Positions 11,697 through 24,322 are shown, counted from the stretch's first letter. The stretch is DNA of 64,000 bases from Haematobia irritans (GCF_050003625.1 NC_134398.1:69200891-69264890), one strand, 5' to 3'. A program made the numbers and translations. Notes: generated from the letters alone by a model not told the origin.

Positions 11697-13367
11697 TATA
11701 CCCTCCACCATAGGATGGGGGTATATTAACTATGTTATTCCGTTTGTAACACATCGAAATATTGCTCTAAGACCCCATAAAGTATATATATTCTGGGTCG
11801 TGGTGAAATTCTGAGTCGATCTGATCATGTCCGTCCGTCTGTTGAAATCACGCTAACTTCCGAACGAAATAAGCTATCGACTTGAAACTTGGTTATTGAT
11901 GTAGGTCGGATGGTATTGCAAATGGGCCATATCGGTCCACTTTTACGTATAGCCCCCATATGAACGGACCACCAAATTTGGCTTGCAGAGCCTATAAGAG
12001 AAGCATATTTCATCCGATCTGGCTGAAATTTGGTACATGGTGTTGGTATATGGTCTCTAACACTCATGCAAAAATTGGTCCATATCGGTCAATAATTATA
12101 TATAGCCCCCATATAAACCGATCCCCCGATTTGGCTTGTTGAGCCTCAAAGGGAAGCAAATTCCATCCGATCCGGCTGAAATTTGGGACATGTTGTTGGT
12201 ATATGGTCCTTAACATCCTTACAAAAATTGGTCCACATCGGTCCATAATTATATATAGCCCCATATAAACCGATCCTCATATTTGGCTTGCGAAGCCTCA
12301 AAGAGAAGCAAATTTCATCCGATCCAATTGAAATTTGGTACGTGGTGTTAGTATATTGTCTCCAACAACCATGCCAAAATTGGTCTATATCGGTCCATAA
12401 TTATATATAGCCCCCATATAAGTCGATCCCCAGATTTGACCTCCAGAGCCTCTTAGAGGAGCAAAATTCATCCGATCCGGTTGAAACTTGGTACGTAGTG
12501 TTAGTATATGGTCTCTAACAACCATGGAAGAATTGGTCCATATCGGTCCATAATTATATATAGCCCCCATATAAATCGATCCCCAGATTTGTCCTCCGGA
12601 GCCTCTTGGAGGAGCAAAATTCATCTAATCCGGTTGAAATTTGGAACGTGGTGTTAGAATGTGGTCTCTAACAAACACGCAAGAATTGGTCCATATCGGT
12701 CCATAATTATATATAGCCCCCATATAAACCGTTCCCCAGATTTGATCTCCGGAACCTCTTGGAGGAGCAAAATTTATCCGATCCGGTTGAAATTTGCAAC
12801 GTGGTGTTAGTATTAGGCCGATAATAATAATGCCAAAATTGGTCCATATCGGTCTATAGTTATGTACAGCCGATCCCCAATCACACAAAAATTGGTCCAT
12901 ATCGGTTCATAATCATGGTTGCCACTCGAGCCAAAAATAATCTACCAAAATTTTATTTTTATATAAAACATTGTCAAAATGTTATTTCTATAGAAAATTT
13001 TGTCAAAATGTTATTTCTATAGAAAATTTTGTCAAAATATTTCTATAGAAAATCTTTTTCAAATTTTATTTCTACGGAAATTTTTTTTCCAAATTTTACT
13101 TGTCAAAATTTTATTTTGTCAAAATTTTATTTCTATAGAAACTTTATACTTAATTATATACGTATTTAATCGGCCTTTTTTAGTTTAATATATACCACGT
13201 ATGGACTATGTGGTATATATTGCGGTGTTAGGAAGTTTTAAGATACCTTGCCATCGGCAAGTGTTACCGCAACCCAAGTAATTCGATTGTGGATGACAGT
13301 CTTCAGTATAAGTTTCTACGCAATCCATGGTGGAGGGTACATAAGCTTCGGCCTGGTCGAACTTACT
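11697..13367 (+). repeat. 150-bp tandem array element, copy 2
   Basis: Same start (TATACCCTCCACCATAGG) and end (CATGGTGGAGGGTACATAAG) as copy 1, with about six 150-bp units of the CATATCGGTCCATAATTATA type. It contains a 30-bp TTTCTATAGAAAATTTTGTC repeat block at about 12945-13150. Inserted in the CACTG-ended element. No gene. Confidence 0.85.
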
Positions 13368-13939
13368 TTTTTTTAGAGTGAGAGCATGCAATGCAATAAT
13401 GAGAAATGGTAGCGGGTGATGGGGATGTTGTCTATATCTGAGCGTGGAGTTGTTTTTATTTTTGTTCTTTCAGTGGTTTGTTTTTTTTTTTTGGTTTGTG
13501 TGTGTGTTTGTTATTCGCGAATGGTTTATTTGTCTGGATGAGGCGTTGTTTTCAATGAAGGCACATGTGTTTTTGTTGTTGTAGGAATGTTTTGGTTTTG
13601 CTTGGTTTTGTTTGGCATGCTTCAGTTGTATAGTTGGTGTGGGCTGTTTCCTCTTTTAAGGTGAGTACTATGGTCGTATTTTTCACCAAAACACTAAATT
13701 AAAAGTACAAAAATCTATATGAAGAAGATTATATTTTTATGAAGTCTTGTGAAATAATGAATGGAAAAGATATAAGGAATTGATTGTGAACCATTTTATA
13801 TTTATAATTTAACTAATTTAAAAAAGTAACCGTGAAAACAAGCTGTTTTTCAGCTTGAAAACTGAACATATTTATTTTGGATTTTTGAGACATATATTGA
13901 TGTTTGTTTAATTTACCTTTTAAATGAAAGTTATTAATA

Positions 13940-15245
13940 AAGGGTGATTCTTTTGAGGTTAGGATTTTCATGCATTAGTATTTGACAGATCACGTGGGAT
14001 TTCAGACATGGTGTCAAAGAGAAAGATGCTCAGTATGCTTTGACATTTCATCATGAATAGACTTACTAACGAGCAACGCTTGCAAATCATTGAATTTTAT
14101 TACCAAAATCAGTGTTCGGTTCGAAATGTGTTTCGCGCTTTACGTCCGATTTATGGTCTACATAATCGACCAAGTGAGCAAACAATTAATGCGATTGTGA
14201 CCAAGTTTCGCACTCAGTTTACTTTATTGGACATTAAACCAACCACACGAATGCGTACAGTGCGTACAGAAGAGAATATTGCGTCTGTTTCTGAGAGTGT
14301 TGCTGAAGACCGTGAAATGTCGATTCGTCGCCGTTCGCAGCAATTGGGTTTGTGTTATTCGACCACATGGAAGATTTTACGCAAAGATCTTGGTGTAAAA
14401 CCGTATAAAATACAGCTCGTGCAAGAACTGAAGCCGAACGATTTGCCACAACGTCGAATTTTCAGTGAATGGGCCCTAGAAAAGTTGGCAGAAAATCCGC
14501 TTTTTTATCGACAAATTTTGTTCAGCGATGAGGCTCATTTCTGGTTGAATGGCTACGTAAATAAGCAAAATTGCCGCATTTGGAGTGAAGAGCAACCAGA
14601 AGCCGTTCAAGAACTGCCCATGCATCTCGAAAAATGCACTGTTTGGTGTGGTTTGTACGCTGGTGGAATCATTGGACCGTATTTTTTCAAAGATGCTGTT
14701 GGACGCAACGTTACGGTGAATGGCGATCGCTATCGTTCGATGCTAACAAACTTTTTGTTGCCAAAAATGGAAGAACTGAACTTGGTTGACATGTGGTTTC
14801 AACAAGATGGCGCTACATGCCACACAGCTCGCGATTCTATGGCCATTTTGAGGGAAAACTTCGGAGAACAATTCATCTCAAGAAATGGACCGGTAAGTTG
14901 GCCACCAAGATCATGCGATTTGACGCCTTTAGACTATTTTTTGTGGGGCTACGTCAAGTCTAAAGTCTACAGAAATAAGCCAGCAACTATTCCAGCTTTG
15001 GAAGACAACATTTCCGAAGAAATTCGGGCTATTCCGGCCGAAATGCTCGAAAAAGTTGCCCAAAATTGGACTTTCCGAATGGACCACCTAAGACGCAGCC
15101 GCGGTCAACATTTAAATGAAATTATCTTCAAAAAGTAAATGTCATGGACCAATCTAACGTTTCAAATAAAGAACCGATGAGATTTTGCAAATTTTAGGCG
15201 TTTTTTTTTTTAAAAAAGTTATCAAGCTCTTAACAAATCACCCTT
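13940..15245 (+). mobile_element. intact mariner-like transposon (1306 bp)
   Basis: Complete element: termini AAGGGTGATT and AATCACCCTT, TA duplicated at 13938-13939 and 15246-15247, and one uninterrupted transposase frame. The inverted ends are only about 10 bp; beyond them the two ends differ. It sits inside the plus copy of the CACTG-ended element. Two other copies (5378-6310, 44552-45485) are deletion derivatives and nearly identical over the shared part, which implies recent activity of the family. Confidence 0.95.
14053..15138 (+). CDS. mariner-like transposase, full length
   Basis: A 361-residue cut-and-paste transposase that should bind its own element ends and catalyse excision and insertion at TA. 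Residues 1-62 form a helix-turn-helix segment of the DUF4817 kind (NEQRLQIIEFYYQNQCSV ... RPSEQTINAIVTKF), residues 80-125 a second one. The catalytic aspartates are D159 (SDEAHF), D252 (QQDGATCHTA) and D289 (SCDLTPLDYF). I count 36 residues between the last two, so DD36D rather than the DD34D of classical mariners. The frame has no stops and the ATG lies 113 bp from the element end. It could be active; L192 differs from P in the two other copies. Expression cannot be judged from sequence. Confidence 0.92.
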   Translation: MNRLTNEQRLQIIEFYYQNQCSVRNVFRALRPIYGLHNRPSEQTINAIVTKFRTQFTLLDIKPTTRMRTVRTEENIASVSESVAEDREMSIRRRSQQLGLCYSTTWKILRKDLGVKPYKIQLVQELKPNDLPQRRIFSEWALEKLAENPLFYRQILFSDEAHFWLNGYVNKQNCRIWSEEQPEAVQELPMHLEKCTVWCGLYAGGIIGPYFFKDAVGRNVTVNGDRYRSMLTNFLLPKMEELNLVDMWFQQDGATCHTARDSMAILRENFGEQFISRNGPVSWPPRSCDLTPLDYFLWGYVKSKVYRNKPATIPALEDNISEEIRAIPAEMLEKVAQNWTFRMDHLRRSRGQHLNEIIFKK

Positions 15246-15658
15246 TATTTTATCGGTAGTTTAGAAAAAAGTTATTAAGAATATTTAGGAAAATATATTG
15301 AAAGTGTATTGTAAATTAATATTCAATTCCAGATGAATTTGGAAAATTTTTGTTATATCTCAACGTATAGTTTAGTCATAAATTGCTAAGAATTTTTTTA
15401 ACATAGCTTTCTTTTAAAAATAATATTTTGTAGTATATTATTATTTGTTAATAAATTTTTTTTTGGAAACCAGTTTAATGCTTTTCTTTGTTGTAAAAGC
15501 AATATTTAATTTCAGAGCAACTCCAGATGGATTCGAACAAAATTAAACAAAAGAGAATTGGTAAGCTTTCTTTCAACTAGAATATTTACGTTTTTATGAC
15601 CGTTTTATCATGAAAATTTGGAAAAATTTTTAGTACTCCTTTGCTTGTAATTTAATAC

Positions 15659-16597
15659 ACTCAAAAAAAGTGAACCCTATATTTCACTAAAGCCGATTTA
15701 CCTCTCATTTAGTTCATGGAATTATTACATTTAAAGAAAGTTTCCATGACTTTAATATTTTTTTGCATACGTTAATACATTAATTAAAAAAAAGAGGAAA
15801 AAATTATACACAAATGAAACATAACGATTAACTAAAATCGTGTCTCCCGCAAAATAGTTAAGAATTTCTTAAATATTGTAAATTTTACCAACAATTCGCT
15901 CATCTTGAACTTCGTATGGCTCTAAAGACATTCTTGCAATTTTGAACACCAATTTTTTCCTTCAAACTATAAAATTTTCTTTAACAAGTGAAAAAAATTA
16001 ATTATGTCTAATAAATTTTCTTGAATTTGTCGAAAAATATTTACTTAGAATTTGTCGAAAATATTTACAAAATGTTATCAATCCATGCTGCAAAATTTTC
16101 GAACCAATTTATTGTTTTGTTGAAAAAATCGAAGATAGCACAATGGCGAGTATATTTGAATTAATTTTTTTCAAAAGTTGTATGAACATCTTTGCAAGTT
16201 TTGATTGTTTACAATTTCATGCTTTCCGGCGCGAAAATTTAACATAATATCACCCTTTGAAATAGTATTAGCATATCTGAAAAATTCATAATTTTATTCT
16301 GTTTGTACAGATCTATTTTCGATTTCGATATTAAGTTCGAGTTTTGTCACTGAAATCAAAAACAAATCTGTAAAATCAGAATAACATTTGAACTTTTTTG
16401 GTAAATTTTATTACAACTTGGTGGGGAATGATTCAAAGCAACAATTGAACATGTTTATTTTCTTTAAAATGAATTACTAGAGAGAAGTAACCGTGAAAAC
16501 ATGGCTATTTTAGCGCGATAATGGTAATATACTGATAAATTAAAAAGCCCGCGTAAAATTAACACCTATGTCGCGAGGTAAAGATTAAAATAACGTA
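15659..16597. mobile_element. CACTC-ended non-autonomous element and undefined sequence
   Basis: A start CACTCAAAAAAAGTGAACCC follows TA at about 15659, of the same kind as the ends at 19859 and 52916. The far end was not located; the block CAATTCGCTCATCTTGAACT at about 15893 recurs in changed form near 62800. Bases 16300-16560 hold pieces of the AAGTTCGAGTTTTGTC MITE. No gene. Confidence 0.4.
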
Positions 16598-18373
16598 CAC
16601 TGTTAGAAAAATATGTTTTTCATATGTTCCGATATAAACAAAATGTGTTTCGGGCACAATTTTAAAACACAATATATTTAAGTGCGAACATGTAATGTTC
16701 CTAAACTAACACTAAATGTTTGGGACATCTATGTTAATATGTTAGAATATATTATGTTTGGGGCATGAATGTTTCCTAAAAATCATATGTGTGAATGCAA
16801 ACATATATAAATTTACAAATTTCGACTAAACATACATATGTTGTGATATTTTATTCAAAGCGACCGAGAGAGAGAGTATAGAGAAAGAAATAGAGATGGA
16901 AACCGGGAGCGTTGACGAAAGATATCAACATAACACAGCAAAAGAATCAAAAGAGAACAATTTCTGTGAAACCGCTTGTATGTTGTTTCGGAAAACTGTT
17001 TTATGATAAGGCCAAAAATTTGATATGCTTAAGTCTAAATATTATTTAATTTGAATAAAGAGAATAGACATTCGTAACCAAGAGAATAGACATTTGAAAA
17101 ACAAACAGCATATGTTTTCGCCTTGAGAGGAGCATTTTATGTATGTGTGGACATGTGTTTTGTTTATCATTTTGGCATTATGGGCACATTTTTTTTTGGT
17201 TCGCTAAAAGAAATCAGGGGTCTTCATAAAAATAACGAAAGGGCACTATACTCTTTTTAGAGTTGGGACAGTAAAATGAAATAAGGAGGAAATAGTGAAA
17301 AATTACACAGTAAAATGTATAAAAACAAAGTTTAGTTCCTCTTTATTAATAAGTAGTCCACGAGGAGTTGACGGACATCTTCAAATATAAAAGCGGGCAT
17401 TAAGTTCGAGTTTACAGCTAAAACAATTTAAAAAGTTTATTTTCTTTAAAATGAATTATTAAAGAAAAATAAAAGGCATTTTAGACCGATGGTGTTAAAT
17501 GCTAGTAAAAAACTGTTCACGCCTAAATAAATTTATGTTTATATTATAAAATTATTTATGTATGTTTATACTCGACTCCACGTTCTTCTTTTGTTAGAGT
17601 TTTTGAATTCCTTCCAAATTTTAAAGTTTTGTACCAAAAGCAGTTTTTGTTGTTATTTTTGCAATAAAAAATAATATTTTATCCAAAAATCAGTCAATTT
17701 CGTTTATATCAAGCACTGTTACTGAGTATAAATCTTTAAGTTTCGAAGTTTCATTATAAAAATTTAATATAGTATAAATATACATGTGTAAATAAAAAAA
17801 GTGTTCGGTCGGAGCAGGAATTGAACCTACGACCCTTTGCATGCAAGGCAGACATGCTAACCACTGCTCCACGTGGCAAACAAATGTATGTTTCTATTAA
17901 ATAATGTTATGTTTGCATGGGCTCGTGGGCGCTGCAATCTATGCTATATAAATGTAACTTATAACGATAATTATCTAATGGTAACTATAACAGCTACGTA
18001 GCCCAGTGGATAGTGTGTTGGCTTACAAACTGTATGGTCCTCGGTTCGATTCTCCGTGCAGGCAAAAGGTAAAATTTAAAAAATTTATAAAAGTGAATAA
18101 TTTCTTCAACATTATTTGTATTACAGAAAAAGGTGCCAAGAACTAAAAAATTTCGTGGAAGTGAAAATTACGAGTATGTTAGGGAATGAGCACAATCGTG
18201 TTTGGGAAAAAATCTTCCAGGCATATAATATTTTTGGCTCAAAATGCTTCCAAACATATAATATGCTCACATAAAACAAACATATTAATGTTTCGGCAGT
18301 ATCCAATAATATATGTGCTTCCTGCAAAATATGTTTGGAACATATGTTAAAGAAGCGATTTTTTGTGAGGGTG
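16598..18373 (+). mobile_element. TPE element copy C (1776 bp)
   Basis: CACTGTTAGAAAAATATG at 16598 to GTGAGGGTG at 18373, TA on both sides (16596-16597 and 18374-18375). Contains the empty target GGGCACTATACTCTTTTTAG near 17240, the embedded AAGTTCGAGTTTACAGCTA MITE, and the divergent tRNA-like pair. No transposase. Confidence 0.8.
17807..18062. other. divergent tRNA-like pair in TPE copy C, with mini-intron downstream
   Basis: Minus module 17807-17877 and plus module 17992-18062, 114 bases between. Right of the plus module, AAAAG-GTAAAATTT at 18069 and TTGTATTACAG ending at 18126 look like splice sites of a 58-base intron, followed by AAAAAGGTGCCAAGAACTAA. The same arrangement was checked in copies G and H. 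Confidence 0.65.
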
Positions 18374-18932
18374 TAGGTATTTCCCCTATAAAATTGTGTA
18401 CATTCTTATGTATACATTTATTATACAGATCTCTAGCACCAACATTTTCTGTAAACGATTGTGAACTTTAGAATGTATATTACTTCGCGATCGCCAGACG
18501 CCATAATTATGTTCACTAGAACAAACTGTCAAAATGGCAACACTCTACATAGAATATATTTGATAGTAGTTGGTAACACTTCCCTAGGGTTCAAGCTTAT
18601 TTTGCAATCTGTGTTTGGAGGTGCCGGGTGCCTTTTTGTGTTTTTGATAATAATTGTGATCCGTGCCAATAATTGTGATCGGTGCTAATAAAATGGAGTA
18701 CCAAGAAGATATCGACATAGAAGATTTAATTATAGTAGAAGGAGAAGTGAAAGAAGATTCGCTTTTTAAAAAGTTAAAACAATTGAAAGGAGAAATGTTT
18801 TATTCTTTATTTAGAGGTAAGTAAAATGATTTTTGAGAGAGGAGCTTGAAATGGAAACCTTTATTAGAAATCGGCCTTTTGCCACAGAAATGAGGAATTG
18901 TATATTTGAAATAATTGGTTTCAAACAATACA

Positions 18933-19309
18933 AAGGTGTGTATTAAGTTCCAGTTTAGCCGATAAAATAGTCAATTTTTCACTAAAGTTAAAACTAAATC
19001 AGTAAAAAGGCCGTAAGATTATACATACTTGTTGCAGATTTCATTATAACTTTATGGGTAATATTCCAAAGCACATTTTCAAAAATTTTGTATTCTTTAA
19101 AATGGATTATTAAACAAAAGTAATCGTCATTTTTTCACGATTACTTTTCTTTAAGGAATACAAAATTGTGAAAATTTGTTTTGGGATATTCCCCATCAAA
19201 TTATAATGAAATATGCAACAAATATGTATGGCTTTTTTACTGAATTAGTTTTCACTTTAGTGAAAAAATGACAATTTTAGCGGCTAAACTCGAACTTAAT
19301 ACACACCTT
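18933..19309. mobile_element. palindromic snap-back MITE
   Basis: Two arms of about 185 bp form a near-perfect inverted repeat, from AAGGTGTGTATTAAGTTC at 18933 to GAACTTAATACACACCTT at 19309, with the centre near 19125 (AAAGTAATCG / CGATTACTTT). A shorter relative lies at 40547-40771. It sits in intron 1 of the gene starting at 18693. Confidence 0.85.
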
Positions 19310-19348
19310 AAAATAGAAACATATATTTGTGTAAATTTAAGCATTTTG

Positions 19349-19579
<231 letters not shown>

Positions 19580-20138
19580 GTGCAAGAAAATCATTTATGT
19601 ATAGGTGTTCATATTGTGATCCCCATGTAGAATGCATTAGTTTTGAAAAGTATTGTTTTACCGTTACATTGTATTCTTCTCTTTAGATCACGGAATTGAT
19701 GAGTACAACTTGCAGTTTGTTTCAAAAAGTCATTTAGACCAGATTATGCCAAAAGGAGAGTTTGGCCAAAGACTTGTTTTTGAAAATTGTTTGTCAAAGT
19801 GGCAGCAACAGATGGTAAGAAGTTACGTATACTCTTCTTAATATTCTATTATAACATACACTGAAAAAACAGTGAACCCTTTTCCATTGCAAAATGAACT
19901 AAACTGTAGTAATATTGACCATGATTTAGCCCTTAAGATTTTTTTCAACTTGTCTAGTTTATAATTCTCTTAAATTGTAGTTCATCTATAACATTGTATT
20001 TTAGTTCATTTTTACAACACCATAAGATTTATATACCCCTACCAAGTTAAGAAGTCAGTATTATTTTGGTTTACTTGCTTATTTTTAGGGAAACCTGATA
20101 ATAAAAAGTGGTTATCAGTCTCTTTAAAATGTCGACGA

Positions 20139-20441
20139 CTAAACTGTTTTTAAATCAATCATTCCACAGTACAGAGAAATTAAATAATTAAAGGAACAAC
20201 AAACCGTTTTACTATTATGAAAATTTTCATACATTAAAATTAAACTTTCTTTAAGCAAAAGTACTTTATTATAAAAACTTATGATGAAAGTTCTTAATAC
20301 AATGTTTTTGCCAAAAAAAATTTGACCACCTGGAACAGAGAGTAGTTCATTTGAACCCGCTGTTTGGACATTTTGACTTATCCTTTTTTTATTCATCGTA
20401 GGTAGTTTTTTCACATATCTTGCTGGAAAAAATGGAAACAA
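20139..20441 (-). CDS. candidate terminal exon inside the CACTG-ended element
   Basis: A 100-residue open frame read on the minus strand. Just inside its start, TTTTTTCCAG precedes the codons that read ARYVKKLPTMNKKRIS, so the true exon probably starts at that acceptor (near 20424) rather than at the Met at 20441. The copy at 35400-35800 has the same region, degraded. I do not recognise the protein. It may be the last exon of a small element-encoded gene whose earlier exons are the units at 20505-21605. Whether it is translated is uncertain. Confidence 0.3.
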   Translation of the reverse strand: MFPFFPARYVKKLPTMNKKRISQNVQTAGSNELLSVPGGQIFFGKNIVLRTFIISFYNKVLLLKESLILMYENFHNSKTVCCSFNYLISLYCGMIDLKTV

Positions 20442-20504
20442 AAATGAAAATTGTTAAAAATTAACACCATGTAATGAAATATAATTTTTAATTCTTCATT
20501 TTAG

Positions 20505-21605
20505 CTTGTAACTTACCATATTTGGGGCATTTTATCAAATCTCATAAAATTTGTACCTGAAACAATTAGAGAAATAATGAAGTATTCTAAATAAACTCAT
20601 AAAACTGTGTTGTGTGTCGATGTGAAGGATATAATAAAATAAATATTCTAGTTGAATGAAAGCCAAAGTTTTAATATAAAACTTACCAATTCTCTATTAA
20701 ATTGTACGCTGAGGGGAAATATAAAAAGTTGTCCAAATTTATTTCGGTTACTCTGAAACTAAATATTAAATAAAATTATTAAATAGGGTTTCAAAAAATC
20801 TAATGAAAAAAATAATAATATGCATAAAAAACCAAATATTCTTGATAACCCTAGACAGTCATCATTCGTCAAAATGACGACATGTAAATTCATTTTCGAT
20901 TTAAAATGCATTTTAGTCTATTGGGAAATGGTAAATTTAAGTTATACTAATTCGACCGTTTTATGAATTTTTGTTTTATACTACTTAAAACCAAATTGAA
21001 TAAGAAAATAAACTCAAGTTTGGTTCACTTTTTCGCTCACGATGAAAATTATAGCGACTTGAAATGAGCCGTAGTCAAAATGACGAAGGCTGACGTTAAT
21101 GAACAAAAAATAAGGGTTAAAAGAAAGTTAAAGAATCCTTACCAATTCACTATTAAATTACAGGCAAAGGAGTACTAAAAATTTGTCCAAATTTTTAAGG
21201 GGTTATTCTGAAATTAAATCTTTGTTTTTACATTAAAAATATTACAATGGTTTCCAAAAAATTTGATTAAAGAAATACTAAAATAAGGTATTAAAAACCT
21301 GTAATTTTGATGATAAAAAGGTCACAAAAACGTAAATATTCTAGTTGAAATAAAGCCAATTTTTAAAAGAAAACTTACCAATTCTCTATTTTTTATTTGT
21401 TCGAATCCATGTGGAGTTGCTCTGAAATTAAATATTGTTTTTACAACAAAGAAAAACATTAAACTGGTTTCCAAAAAAATTAATTAACAAATAATAATAT
21501 ACATAAAAAATATTCTTTTTAAAAGAAAGTCATATTAAAAAAATACTTACCAATTTATGAATAAACTATACGCTGAGACATAACAAAAATTTTCCAAATT
21601 CATCT
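20505..21605 (-). repeat. tandem exon-like units with splice signals
   Basis: On the minus strand, units bounded by TTTCAG (or TTCCAG) and GAATTG-GTAAG recur. They lie at about 21548-21600, 21380-21423, 21143-21210 and 20686-20753, plus a different one at 20522-20560. The unit near 20686-20753 is 66 nt and open in phase 0, reading ...FIFPLSVQFNREL. The plus-copy unit at about 15517-15561 is 45 nt and also open (SNSRWIRTKLNKREL). Two others hold stops. The units share the GAATTG end and partly the rest, so they look like duplicated exons. Confidence 0.55.
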
Positions 21606-23064
21606 GGAATTGAATAGTAATTTTTTACATAGAATAATAAAAATTTCAATACACTTTCAATTTCAACATATTTTCCTCAATATTCGTAATAACTTTTTTC
21701 TAAACTACCGATAAAATATTAATAACTTTCATTTAAAAGGTTTAATAAACAAACACCAATATATGTCTCAAAAATCCAAAATATTCCATGCCTTTATACT
21801 CCCTTGTTGCATACCTACTTAAAAGATGCAACAGCCCACGCCAACGCCAACTATACAACTGAAGCATGCCAAACAAAACCAAGCAAAGCCAAAACATTCC
21901 TACAACAACAAAAACACATGTGCCTTTATTGAAAACAACACCTCATCCAGCCAAATAAACCATCCGCGAATAACACACACACAAACCACTAAATGAACAA
22001 AAATAAAAACAACCCCACGCTCATGTATACACAACAAAACTCAAGTAACATCATCTTTACATTAATCACATTCCACTATGCCGATAAAGATCTCTGTACT
22101 ATGCATTAGTTCATCGCATCAGCTGACAATTTACTCTAAGAATAATATTCGTAAAGGCACACCAGTTTATGAACAATGAAACGTTTAACTTAAAATTTTC
22201 AAGAAATGTTATCTACCATTTTTGACGAAAATGTCTATAAATTTAATTACATGTGAACTAAAAATATTTCATTGGGTAATATTTTACCAACAAATATTAA
22301 CTATAGGAATTGTCAGTAAGAAATTGCTATCCACTTTCAAGTTCATATTTCGTAAAAAAATATTTTCTCATACAAAAAAATCTTATATATTCTGGAAAAT
22401 TCTTGTAATAAATTATTGTAAAAATCTTCTTAAATTTACGAGACACTTTTTTTTCTGTGTATATTTCTTTTTTTAAGGTACACCAAGAAAACAATATTGA
22501 GCTTCCAAAGGAACCAAAAGGAAATTCCATTGACTTGATGAATTTTATTGGAAATGACGTAAGTTAAATTTGTTTGTTTGTAAAGTTTATTTGTAGAGGA
22601 AATTAATTTTTGTTGTTTCCTGTTTTTGCAAAATTTACAATATTTTATATACAGTTGCAAGTTTCTGCAAATTTTGTGTTTTTGTATAGAAAGTTCTTTC
22701 CAACTTTTGTATAAAATTTTTTCTCAGAATGTTTATTTGTAAAACATTAGTTGGAAAGCTCGCTTTTCGAGATTTGATATAAAAGCGAGATTTCAGTACA
22801 TATAAAATCTTCATATTTACTTATTTCAATTAATTTTTCTGTTTTTTTTTTTAGAATATTGTTGGGGAAATTCTAAATAAATCAATGAAAGGGAAGCACG
22901 TGCTTACATTTTATAAAAACAACAATGTTCTGGATTTAACATTTAGATATCAGTTAACAAATTGCATCGTGGAGTACCTATTGGAAACAAAGGCTATTAC
23001 TTCGCTTAGGCTTTTCGAGAGGCTTGCCTATTCAGTATCAAAAGAATTTCCTTCGGAAAGCAAG

Positions 23065-24322
23065 GTATGTAATAATGCCAATTAATTGTCTCACCAAGTA
23101 TGTTTTAAATTTCTATTTATTTTGTTTGTTACAGAAGTATTTTATTTCTGTGCAGTTTAAATGCTTTTCAAAATTGTTTCAATTCACGGCGTTTTATATT
23201 TGGACAAATCCAATATTTTTGAACAAAACCAATATTGTGTTTCTAGAAGTTCAAATTCTTATATATTATATATATATATGTATACAATCTTATCTACTAT
23301 TTATTTCATTCATAAAAAAAGTAAGGAAAGCCAGGAATAAAACTTTACCGCAAGTACCAAAACTCATTGGGGAAATTAAGAAAAGCAGGGTTGTGGTCTT
23401 ACAAGAATCCTCAAAAACCAAATAGAAACGAATACTAAGAAGAAAATGAGATCGTCGATGAATTGTATTCTCGAGGTATAGTTATTATTTTGTACTATGT
23501 ATATATATGATGAACAATTTAGTTTAGCGCCAAGCGTTATGAAGCTGCCCAATACGTTGCGCAAACATTTAGGTTTATGTTTGTCATAAATTGAAGAAAC
23601 TATATTTTTGAGTAAAGGCCGGTAACTCTAGCGAAAAATTTCATTCCCATAAGAAATGCATTGCTATTTATGCTAACGAAATTTTCGGTAGCGTTCAATT
23701 TCGTAAGCTGGTACGCACCTCTAATGAAATTAACAGGGTTGTCAAAAGCATATTTTGGCAGCAAACATTTAATTTATTACAATCATTGTGTGCGTAAAAG
23801 TTTTAAAAGGTCTGTAAATAATAAACAATTTATTTGAGGAATATTTGGAACATATATTAACAATTTTTAAAAGCGATTAGCTGGTTTGAAATGTGTGTAC
23901 ACAGCCCTGTTTTTTTGTTGTAGACTTAAATAAATGTTTGCTACCGAAAATTTCGCTAGAGGTGCATACCGGCCTTAACACAAAACCACATACATTTAAT
24001 ATCCCAGAAAAAAGAAGCAATCTAAGAAGTAACTAAGCTATTTTTTCTGTCGTGTTAAAAAATATAACGGAGGCGAAATCAAATACTCCAATGGGTCACG
24101 GATTTACGTGATAAAAAAATTATTGATGGTTTGTTTAAGGGAAAAATGTAAAAGTGGAACCCAAATTTTCGCCTAACGATTTGAAAAGATATATTGTCTT
24201 TATTTTGTAGTTTCCATAAAATGGAGCAATTATTTGCTTCCATTAAAATATTCTGAAGTTTAGTTAGACTGAAATATTTCGAAATTTCCTTAGTATATTT
24301 TCTATCTAACTTATTATTACAG
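23065..24322. other. intronic stretch of the transposon-type gene; possible lost exon
   Basis: After the exon 4 donor, an acceptor TTGTTACAG near 23134 opens a frame to 23425 that begins KYFISVQF and ends KSRVVVLQESSKTK. Its middle is low-complexity and intron-like, so I do not count it as a sure exon. A MITE occupies 23617-23978. The rest is AT-rich and empty. Confidence 0.35.
23617..23978. mobile_element. short MITE with AAGGCCGGTA ends
   Basis: Left AAGGCCGGTAACTCTAGCGA and right, reversed, AAGGCCGGTATGCACCTCTA with TAGCGAAATTTTC beyond. About 360 bp, non-coding. The copy's inner part contains further ACGAAATTTTCGGTAGCG inverted text. Confidence 0.6.

Larger units (their letters stand above)
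11400..15658 (+). mobile_element. CACTG-ended element, plus copy, split by an array and a mariner
   Basis: Segments 11400-11695 and 13373-15658 match, in reverse complement, the continuous element at 19859-22459. Examples are TAGTTCACATGTAATTAAATT near 11620, GAGCGTGGAGTTGTTTTTAT near 13440 and the exon-like unit ending AAAAGAGAATTGGTAAG at about 15520-15565. Array copy 2 (11697-13367) and the intact mariner (13940-15245) are insertions into it. Its far end is replaced at 15659 by another CAC-type element. Confidence 0.65.
19859..22459 (-). mobile_element. CACTG-ended element, complete minus copy (2601 bp)
   Basis: Left end CACTGAAAAAACAGTGAACC at 19859, right end CACTTTTTTTTCTGTG at 22459 (reverse CACAGAAAAAAAAGTG), TA on both sides (19857-19858 and 22460-22461). 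It fills intron 2 of the transposon-type gene and ends 18 bp before that gene's exon 3. On its minus strand it has exon-like units between splice signals and a terminal open frame (20139-20441). Other copies: 11400-15658 and 35197-35996. Confidence 0.75.

Noticed and set aside
13940..15245. Classical mariner (DD34D) label
   Set aside because: My count of the last D-D spacing is 36 and the N-terminus differs, so I only claim the Tc1/mariner superfamily.
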